Assembly: GCA_902774215.1 (NCBI GenBank)
Contig: CACYHU010000015.1
Coordinates: 1-38,744 of the forward strand
Length of the DNA: 38,744 nt
From: an uncultured Chloroflexota bacterium
GTDB lineage: Bacteria > Chloroflexota > Anaerolineae > Anaerolineales > Anaerolineaceae
Direction: 5' to 3'
In this document: one piece after another, positions 32,284-38,744 of the stretch
Layout of the letters: the number at the start of each line of letters is the position of its first letter
How positions within the stretch are numbered: position 1 is the first letter of the stretch
Notes under the pieces: generated by a model
What the model saw: the letters and a program-made list of their open reading frames with translations, nothing else
The model's database searches: none
Told to the model about the DNA's origin: nothing
Made by a program: the position numbers and the translations under genes

Positions 32284-33348
32284 ATGACAATGGCATATCT
32301 TGTTCTTGGAAACGGATCTGTTTTTGAAGGGAAACGAATCGGGTATAAATCATCCGCAACGATCGGGGAACTGGTATTCACCACAGGCATGGTGGGATAT
32401 CTGGAAACACTGACTGATCCGAGCTATGCAGGGCAGATCGTTACCCAGACCTTCCCGCTGATCGGTAATTACGGAGTGATACCGGAGGACTTTGAAGGCA
32501 GACCGGCACTCACCGGTTATGTCGTCAGGGATCTTTGCGAAACACCATCCAATTTCCGCTCAGAAGAAAAGCTTGATTCCTGGCTGCAGAAAAACGGCAT
32601 CCCGGGGATCTGCGGTGTGGACACCCGCGAGATCACACGCCAGATACGGGAACAGGGAGTCATGAACGCCATGATCTGTGACGAGATTCCCGCTGATCTT
32701 TCATCAATAAACAGCTATCTGGTTCAGGATGTCCTGCGGCAGGTCACATGTGAACATCCGGAAATCTACCCCGCTGAAGGGGAAAAGCGTTTTGCCGTGA
32801 CACTCGTCGATTACGGGGCAAAACGCAATATCATCCGCTCGCTTCAAGAGCGCGGCTGTGAAGTTACAGTAGTCCCGGCATTTACCGATGCCAAATCGAT
32901 CCTCGCAGGCGATCCGGATGGCGTCATGCTTTCCAACGGGCCGGGTGATCCGGCTGAAAATATATCCTGCATCAGGGAAATTGCCAGGCTGGTCGGAAAG
33001 GTTCCCGTTTTCGGCATCTGCCTCGGGCACCAGATGACTGCACTGGCCATGGGCGGCAGAACTTTCAAACTGAAATACGGTCACCGGGGAGGGAACCAGC
33101 CGGCTACTGAGATCGAAAGCGGCAGGACCTTTATCACCAGTCAGAATCACGGCTATGCTGTAGATGCGGCAAGTCTGGGTGAGACCGGGGTCGAGACCTT
33201 TGTGAATGCCAATGACGGCAGCTGCGAAGGCATCCGCTATCCGGGAAAGCAGTGTTTTACCGTACAATTCCATCCGGAGGCACATTCAGGTCCGCATGAC
33301 ACTTCATTTTTATTTGACAGGTTTATCAGCATGATGGGAGGAAAATAA
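32284..33348 (+). CDS. carA: Carbamoyl-phosphate synthase small (glutaminase) subunit
   Basis: 354 residues. The N-terminal domain opens YLVLGNGSVFEGKRIG. The class I amidotransferase domain has Cys246 in FGICLGHQM and the His/Glu pair in FHPEAHSGP. CarA releases ammonia from glutamine and channels it to CarB for carbamoyl phosphate, used in pyrimidine and arginine synthesis. GAGGAG lies 3 nt before ATG 32284 and 9 nt before ATG 32290; the second gives the more usual MAYLVLGNG start. The carB-dapF ATG follows after a single base. Confidence 0.95.
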   Translation: MTMAYLVLGNGSVFEGKRIGYKSSATIGELVFTTGMVGYLETLTDPSYAGQIVTQTFPLIGNYGVIPEDFEGRPALTGYVVRDLCETPSNFRSEEKLDSWLQKNGIPGICGVDTREITRQIREQGVMNAMICDEIPADLSSINSYLVQDVLRQVTCEHPEIYPAEGEKRFAVTLVDYGAKRNIIRSLQERGCEVTVVPAFTDAKSILAGDPDGVMLSNGPGDPAENISCIREIARLVGKVPVFGICLGHQMTALAMGGRTFKLKYGHRGGNQPATEIESGRTFITSQNHGYAVDAASLGETGVETFVNANDGSCEGIRYPGKQCFTVQFHPEAHSGPHDTSFLFDRFISMMGGK

Positions 33349-33349
33349 G

Positions 33350-36300
33350 ATGGGACGGGATCAGTCAATACGCAAAGTTCTGGTGATCGGTTCCGGACCG
33401 ATCGTCATCGGACAGGCAGCCGAATTTGATTACGCGGGAGCACAGGCTTGCCGGGTTTTAAGGCAGGAAGGTGTGAATGTCGTTCTGGTAAATTCCAACC
33501 CTGCCACCATCATGACAGATAAAAATCTGGCAGATGAAATTTATCTTGAGCCGCTGAACGCGGCCACGATCCGCCGTATCATCGAAAAGGAACGTCCGGA
33601 CGGACTACTTGCCGGTCTGGGGGGCCAGACAGCACTCACGCTTGCCATGCAGCTCAGCAGGGACGGCACGCTGGCACAATACGGTGTCCGCCTTTTGGGG
33701 TCGGACATTGATGCCATTGAAAAGGCGGAAGACCGTGAACGGTTCCGTGAAACGATGCAGTCGATCGGTCAGCCGATTGTCGCCTCACAAATTGCATTAA
33801 CGCTCGATGAAGCACTGTCCGCCGCCCAAACCATCGGTTATCCCGTCATCGTCCGTCCCGCTTATACCCTGGCAGGAAGCGGCGGCGGCATCGCGAAGGA
33901 TCCGGATGAACTCAGGCAGATCGCGTCGAACGGGCTCGATCTGTCTCCGATACATCAGGTCCTGATCGAACGCTGTATTTCAGGCTGGAAAGAGATCGAA
34001 TTTGAAACAATGCGGGACGCGGACGGCAACGTGATCGCAGTCTGTTCCATGGAAAATGTGGATCCGGTCGGGATCCACACCGGTGATTCCATCGTCGTCG
34101 CTCCGGCCCTGACACTTTCCGACAAAGAATATCAGATGCTCCGAACCGCCTCGCTGGAGATGATCTCCGCCATCGGGATCGTAGGCGGCTGTAATTGCCA
34201 GTTTGCATTAAATCCCGACAGCTTTGAATATGCTGTTATTGAGGTAAATCCCCGCGTATCCCGTTCTTCCGCACTTGCTTCCAAAGCAACAGGTTATCCG
34301 ATAGCGAAAATAACGACACGCATAGCTCTGGGATACACGCTGCCGGAAATCATCAATGAAGTTACCGGACGGACCTGCGCCTGCTTCGAACCCACCCTGG
34401 ATTATGTGGTCGTCAAATTTCCGAAATGGCCTTTTGACAAATTTGCCGGTTCGAGCCGGATCCTTGGAACACAGATGAAAGCCACCGGTGAGGTGATGTC
34501 CATCGCGCAGAATTTTGAATCCGCGCTGATGAAGGCAGTCCGCGGAGCGGAGATCTCACTGGATACCCTGAATGCTCCGCCATTGACGAACGCACCCGTT
34601 CGGGAACGTCTCGCGGAAGCCAATGACAGACGGCTTTTCACCATATTTGAAGCTCTCAAAGCCGGGATCAGTGTTGATGAGATCCACGGCATAACCATGA
34701 TCGACCGCTGGTTTTTGGAACGTCTGGCAGGGATGGCTGCATACGAAGAGCGGGTCAGTACAGCCGGACTTTCCGATGAAGACTATTTTCTCGGGAAAAG
34801 ACTGGGTTATCCTGACAGCGCCCTGAGGCGGATCAGCGGGCGTAATGATCTGCCGTCCTTTACCATGAGTTACAAAATGGTAGACACCTGCGGAGCTGAA
34901 TTTGATGCGGCAACACCTTATTTCTATTCCGCCTGCGACCGGGTATGTGAATCCCGTCAGCTTCAGCGGAGCGGGAAACCGGTGATCGTCGTTCTGGGCT
35001 CCGGACCGATACGCATCGGGCAGGGGATCGAGTTCGACTACAGTTCGGTTCATTGCGTCTGGACACTTCGGGAACTCGGATATGATGTGGTCATCATCAA
35101 TAATAATCCGGAAACCGTTTCAACAGACTACGATACCGCGGACCGGCTGTATTTTGAACCACTGTTTGATGAAGATGTGGACCAGATCCTGCAGGCGGAG
35201 CATCCGGTTGGTGTCGTCGTTGCCTTCGGCGGTCAGACCGCGATCAAACTCACAAAATATCTGGACAGCCGCGGGATCAGAATTCTCGGGACATCCGCGG
35301 ACGGGATAGACCTTGCCGAAGACCGTATCCGTTTTGATGCGCTGCTTGAACGGTTCAATATTAAGCGTCCGAAAGGACTTTCCGCCCTGACAGTCGAAGA
35401 AGCACTGGAATCTGCCGGCGCATTGGGCTACCCGGTGCTGCTCCGGCCTTCCTACGTTATCGGAGGGCAGAATATGACCATCGCCCGGTCAGATGAAATG
35501 GTCCGCACGTATATGGCCCGGATCCTTGAACACGAGATCGAAAACCCTGTTCTGATAGATCAATATCTCCCCGGAACGGAGCTGGAAGTAGATGTGATTT
35601 CTGACGGCAGTGATGTCCTGATCCCGGGCGTTATGGAGCATGTTGAAAGAGCCGGTGTGCACTCCGGTGACTCCATTGCCGTATATCCGCCGTACAATCT
35701 GAACGACCGCATGCTGGATGTGATTTGTGACTGTTCAACCAAACTTGCGCTGGCACTGGGTACAAAAGGGCTGGTCAATATTCAATATCTGATCCATGAA
35801 GGGGAACTGTATGTGATCGAGGTAAATCCCCGTGCTTCACGCACCGTTCCCTACATCAGCAAGGTCACCGGTGTACCGATGGTCGATATTGCTGCCAGAG
35901 TGATGCTTGGTGAAAAGCTCTCGGATATCGGCTGCGGCACAGGGCTTTACCGGACACCGCCTTATGTAGCTGTCAAAGTCCCGGTATTTTCCTTTGAAAA
36001 GCTGGCTGAAGCGAATTCCATGCTGGGGCCGGAAATGAAGTCTACCGGAGAGGTTCTTGGCATCGGCAAAACACGGGCTGAGGCTTTATTCAAAGGTCTG
36101 AATGCTGCCGGTTTCCGGCTGCCGGAACGCCACGAATCCGCGGGGATTTTCATTTCCGTTGAAGAGAGTGACTATCAGGAGATCATCTCACTGGCTAAAC
36201 GCTTTTATGACCTTGGCATCAGTTTATACGCAACCAGCGGCACCGCCGAAGCGATCCGCCAGCTTGGCATTTCCGTCCGTTCCGTACCGAATGCCACGGA

Positions 36301-37375
36301 AAGTGATGAGCTGATGAACCTCCTCGAAAGCAGGAAAATAACGTATATCGTGTATACCGGAGCGATCAAGGATACCACAGTCGGTGATTATATCCTGCTC
36401 CACCGCCGCGCCATGCAGCTGGGCATTCCATGCCTCACCAGCATCGATACAGCCGGTGCCCTGGCTGAGATCATTGAGAGCCGTTTTACCAATGAAAACA
36501 CGGAACTGGTGGACATCACTCACATGCGCCCATGGCGCCGGAAGGTCCATTTTACCAAGATGCAGTCCTGCGGAAATGATTATATTTTCATAGAGAATTT
36601 TGACGGCTCCATATCCTGCCCGGAATCTTTGTGTATTTCATTGTGCGCTCCGCATTATGGGATCGGCGGGGACGGGCTCGTCCTGATCGAACGCTCTCAG
36701 ATCGCGGATGCGAAAATGAGAACCTTTAACCGGGACGGGAGCGAAGGACGGATGGCAGGGAACAACATCCGCTCGGTCGCGAAGTATCTTTATGACAAAG
36801 GGTATATACACTCAACCGTCATGACCATTGAAACACTGAGCGGGATCCATCGCGTGCACCTGTATCTGCGGGACGGAAAAGTAAATTCTGTCTCTGTCGA
36901 TATGGGCAGACCCTGTTTTGATCCTGCCGTGATCCCGGTAAAAAGTGATGCCGGTGAAATAATTCGGGAACCGATAGAAGCAGCGGGGCAGACCTGGGAA
37001 ATGACCTGTGTCTCCGTAGGCAACCCGCACTGCGTTTTATTCCTGAATGCCATTGACGCGCTGGACCTGGAAAAAATCGGACCTTGTTTCGAGGAGCATC
37101 CGCTCTTTCCGGAACGCATCAATACGGAATTTGTCCGCGTGGTGAACCGTACCACACTGCGTGTCCGTGTTTGGGAACGGGGCAATGGAGAAACGCTTTC
37201 ATGCGGTACCGGCGCCTGTGCCGCGGTTGCAGCAGCTATACGCAACGGCTATTGTGATGCCAATACTGATATTACAGTGAAGCTCCTCGGCGGTGACATG
37301 ACAGTTAATTGCAGTGAAAAAATCTTTTTGACCGGAACGGCAGTGCAGGTTTTTGACGGTGAATTTGAAATGTAA
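33350..37375 (+). CDS. carB-dapF: CarB-DapF fusion: carbamoyl-phosphate synthase large subunit joined to a diaminopimelate epimerase domain
   Basis: A 1341-residue single frame. Residues 1-~1060 are a complete CarB: two ATP-grasp synthetase halves (GSGPIVIGQAAEFDYAG near 14 and GSGPIRIGQGIEFDYSS near 550), an oligomerisation region between, and a C-terminal MGS-like allosteric domain (VDITHM near 1058). Residues 1066-1341 are a full-length DapF: KMQSCGNDYIFIE, GIGGDGLVLIE, NRDGSEGRMAGNNIR, GNPHCV, ERGNGETLSCGTGACA. DapF interconverts LL- and meso-diaminopimelate for lysine and peptidoglycan. The second catalytic Cys is kept (Cys1285), but the first is Ala1136. All other substrate-binding motifs look intact. 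GGAGG precedes the ATG. Either a true bifunctional protein or a CarB with a DapF-derived domain of another role. Confidence 0.93.
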   Translation: MGRDQSIRKVLVIGSGPIVIGQAAEFDYAGAQACRVLRQEGVNVVLVNSNPATIMTDKNLADEIYLEPLNAATIRRIIEKERPDGLLAGLGGQTALTLAMQLSRDGTLAQYGVRLLGSDIDAIEKAEDRERFRETMQSIGQPIVASQIALTLDEALSAAQTIGYPVIVRPAYTLAGSGGGIAKDPDELRQIASNGLDLSPIHQVLIERCISGWKEIEFETMRDADGNVIAVCSMENVDPVGIHTGDSIVVAPALTLSDKEYQMLRTASLEMISAIGIVGGCNCQFALNPDSFEYAVIEVNPRVSRSSALASKATGYPIAKITTRIALGYTLPEIINEVTGRTCACFEPTLDYVVVKFPKWPFDKFAGSSRILGTQMKATGEVMSIAQNFESALMKAVRGAEISLDTLNAPPLTNAPVRERLAEANDRRLFTIFEALKAGISVDEIHGITMIDRWFLERLAGMAAYEERVSTAGLSDEDYFLGKRLGYPDSALRRISGRNDLPSFTMSYKMVDTCGAEFDAATPYFYSACDRVCESRQLQRSGKPVIVVLGSGPIRIGQGIEFDYSSVHCVWTLRELGYDVVIINNNPETVSTDYDTADRLYFEPLFDEDVDQILQAEHPVGVVVAFGGQTAIKLTKYLDSRGIRILGTSADGIDLAEDRIRFDALLERFNIKRPKGLSALTVEEALESAGALGYPVLLRPSYVIGGQNMTIARSDEMVRTYMARILEHEIENPVLIDQYLPGTELEVDVISDGSDVLIPGVMEHVERAGVHSGDSIAVYPPYNLNDRMLDVICDCSTKLALALGTKGLVNIQYLIHEGELYVIEVNPRASRTVPYISKVTGVPMVDIAARVMLGEKLSDIGCGTGLYRTPPYVAVKVPVFSFEKLAEANSMLGPEMKSTGEVLGIGKTRAEALFKGLNAAGFRLPERHESAGIFISVEESDYQEIISLAKRFYDLGISLYATSGTAEAIRQLGISVRSVPNATESDELMNLLESRKITYIVYTGAIKDTTVGDYILLHRRAMQLGIPCLTSIDTAGALAEIIESRFTNENTELVDITHMRPWRRKVHFTKMQSCGNDYIFIENFDGSISCPESLCISLCAPHYGIGGDGLVLIERSQIADAKMRTFNRDGSEGRMAGNNIRSVAKYLYDKGYIHSTVMTIETLSGIHRVHLYLRDGKVNSVSVDMGRPCFDPAVIPVKSDAGEIIREPIEAAGQTWEMTCVSVGNPHCVLFLNAIDALDLEKIGPCFEEHPLFPERINTEFVRVVNRTTLRVRVWERGNGETLSCGTGACAAVAAAIRNGYCDANTDITVKLLGGDMTVNCSEKIFLTGTAVQVFDGEFEM

Positions 37376-37381
37376 GCGTAT

Positions 37382-37480
37382 CTGTTCGGAACGAAGTACA
37401 CGGCGGCAGGTATTTTTCTGTGCCGTCCGTTTCTGAACAGCAGCAAGTTAAAAGTGCCCGATTGGACATCCGGCACTTTT
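37382..37480. terminator. Hairpins/terminator between carB-dapF and the FGGY kinase
   Basis: A long imperfect hairpin (CTGTTC 37382-37387 with GAACAG 37435-37440, enclosing ACGGC/GCCGT) is followed by AAAAGTGCC (37450-37458) with GGCACTTTT (37472-37480). The second is symmetric and could end transcription from both sides, although its T-runs are only four long. Confidence 0.65.
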
Positions 37481-37511
37481 GACTTTGCTCCTGTGACGCT
37501 GCAGCTTATGA

Positions 37512-38744
37512 TCAGGCTGTCAGTCTTGCCGCGCCGTAAGCAGCAGCTTCGGGTTTGGGGCGGGCTTCAGTCGGGATACCGCCAAGCGCCTCAGCCTTGC
37601 GGCGGTTTAGTTCGGGAAGAAGCGCATGGCCGCCGGTGATGACCAGACGTTCAGGCGCCGGTGCAAATTTCAGAAGCTGCCGGATGCGCTGGCCGAAATT
37701 GGAAAGGATCAGATCGTATACAGCGGAAACCTTCTGCTCATCCGATAATCCCGGTAAAAAGCTTATCTTCGCGATGCGGGCCGGAGTCAATTCAGACATA
37801 AGCGCATTTTCAGGATATGATGCTCCTGCTTTTGCCAGATCATCAATTTCGGCAAATTCAAGTCCTGTCTGGTTCCGCAGCTCCGCAAGTAAACTGCCGC
37901 TGGTCCCCACCCCTGCGATCAGTGCCCATCGGCCTTCTTCATACCAGGGAGCAATGCTCATACGATTTTTCACCGTCTGCCGTGGATCCGGCAGGGGGGA
38001 AGTCAGTGCCACCAGTCCTTCCGCTGTACCGGTAGAGTCTGCCCACGTTCCCGCTGATAAACCGGCTCCGTAAGCCGCGGCAAGATCGTCATGTCCGGCA
38101 ACTGTCACCGTCACAGATTCCGGAACGCCCAGCCAGGCAGCGATCTCCGGCGAGATGGAAATATGCTGATCCTTCGCGGGGATGATCTTCGGAAAAACGA
38201 CCTTCTCCGCTCCGATAATGCCGGGGATCTCCGGGTCCCAGTTATTTGCAGTCAGCGAAAAAGCCCCGGTCCGTACAGCTAAAGTCCTGTCAGTGTAATG
38301 TTCCGCGGTCAGGAGCCATGCCGCCCATTCCGGCACACCAAACCAGCGGCAGGGTTTTTCAAAAAGATGAGGCATGTGTCTTTTCAGATACATCAGCTTG
38401 TATATCGTAGCCACATTGCTCATGCGGATACCGGAAACAGAGGTCAGCCTGTCTTCATATTCATCGCGCAGCTCCTCCGCCTCCTCAGCTCCCCTGCGGT
38501 CATACCAGAGTAATACCGGTGTCAGCGGTTCACCGGATCCATCAACAAAACATCCGGCCTCTGCCATTCCGGTCAGTCCGATACCGGAAAGAGGTTCATC
38601 GGAAAGCGCACGAAGCTCACCGACAACATCCCTCACCAGTTCAAGCAGGTCCACCGCCAGGCGCCTGGCATCCAGTTCCCCGCCTGTCGGAACAGTGATC
38701 ACTGTTGTCGGCCGGGAGCATTCATATATCACTTCACCGGCATC
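37512..38744 (-). CDS. FGGY-family carbohydrate kinase (5' end outside window)
   Basis: The frame stays open to the window edge (410 residues seen), and the N-terminal ATP-loop strand (DIGTSG type) is missing, so the true start lies beyond 38744. Visible features: GLTGMAEAGCFVDGSGEPLTPVLLWYDRRG, AGHDDLAAAYGAG with the catalytic Asp, GVGTSGSLLAEL, VITGGHALLPE and the C-terminal EAAAYGAARLTA. These are hallmarks of FGGY kinases such as xylulokinase and gluconokinase. The substrate (pentulose, hexulose or sugar acid) cannot be fixed. It is convergent with the carAB-dapF operon. Confidence 0.88.
   Translation of the reverse strand, partial: DAGEVIYECSRPTTVITVPTGGELDARRLAVDLLELVRDVVGELRALSDEPLSGIGLTGMAEAGCFVDGSGEPLTPVLLWYDRRGAEEAEELRDEYEDRLTSVSGIRMSNVATIYKLMYLKRHMPHLFEKPCRWFGVPEWAAWLLTAEHYTDRTLAVRTGAFSLTANNWDPEIPGIIGAEKVVFPKIIPAKDQHISISPEIAAWLGVPESVTVTVAGHDDLAAAYGAGLSAGTWADSTGTAEGLVALTSPLPDPRQTVKNRMSIAPWYEEGRWALIAGVGTSGSLLAELRNQTGLEFAEIDDLAKAGASYPENALMSELTPARIAKISFLPGLSDEQKVSAVYDLILSNFGQRIRQLLKFAPAPERLVITGGHALLPELNRRKAEALGGIPTEARPKPEAAAYGAARLTA

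Noticed and set aside
1..38744. CRISPR arrays, tRNA or rRNA genes, IS elements, prophage
   Set aside because: No regularly spaced direct repeats, cloverleaf sequences, transposase/integrase frames or phage structural genes were noticed on either strand.

Overview
This window reads as a compact bacterial chromosome segment of moderate GC (estimated by eye at the high forties in percent). Genes are tightly packed, with many 4-nt ATGA stop/start overlaps. No phage, plasmid, transposase, tRNA, rRNA or CRISPR sequence was seen. Gene content (type II EF-G-like factor, GlnRS, ClpC, LexA, cobamide salvage, Ser/Thr/Pro-rich NTF2-like membrane protein) suggests an anaerobic Chloroflexota, Anaerolineae-like bacterium. 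A clostridial lineage is the main alternative. This taxonomic call is inference only.

Layout. (1) 1-7419, minus strand: a ROK sugar kinase and a one-TM protein with an extracytoplasmic NTF2-like domain, then a GT-C membrane glycosyltransferase, galactokinase, cobS, cbiR and the first codons of cobU. The last three form a cobamide remodelling/salvage unit: CbiR cuts cobamides to a cobinamide phosphate, CobU activates it and CobS attaches a new lower ligand. (2) 7684-14207, plus strand: clpC, a cyclic-nucleotide-binding-like/bacterial PH membrane protein, and a type II EF-G-like GTPase. (3) 14329-25244, a surface-glycan region with lexA inside it: a GNAT protein, a GT4 enzyme just downstream of lexA, an fdtB/GNAT/fdtA/GT2 module for a dTDP-3-acetamido-3,6-dideoxyhexose, and a plus-strand operon of membrane protein, LysM protein, SDR epimerase-like protein and GT4. 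(4) 25332-28939: a 27-codon Met/Cys-rich small ORF with its own consensus promoter and tandem terminator hairpins, then a complete polar amino acid ABC importer. (5) 29053-31884: an XdhC-family protein with swapped domain order and a convergent glnS. (6) 32284-37375: carA and a carB-dapF fusion gene. (7) 37512-38744: an FGGY carbohydrate kinase running off the window.

The most unusual items are: a single 1341-residue CarB-DapF fusion whose DapF part has Ala in place of the first catalytic Cys; the Met/Cys-rich leader ORF with competing RNA structures; a ~165-bp dispersed, strongly structured repeat in two copies (end of the CNB/PH gene and upstream of carA) with a compensatory base-pair change; and several enzymes with substituted signature residues (EF-G G4 motif, LexA cleavage site, SDR catalytic Tyr, FdtA HxH). 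Several genes seem to be transcribed from a -10 box only 6-8 nt before the ATG, which implies leaderless mRNAs.
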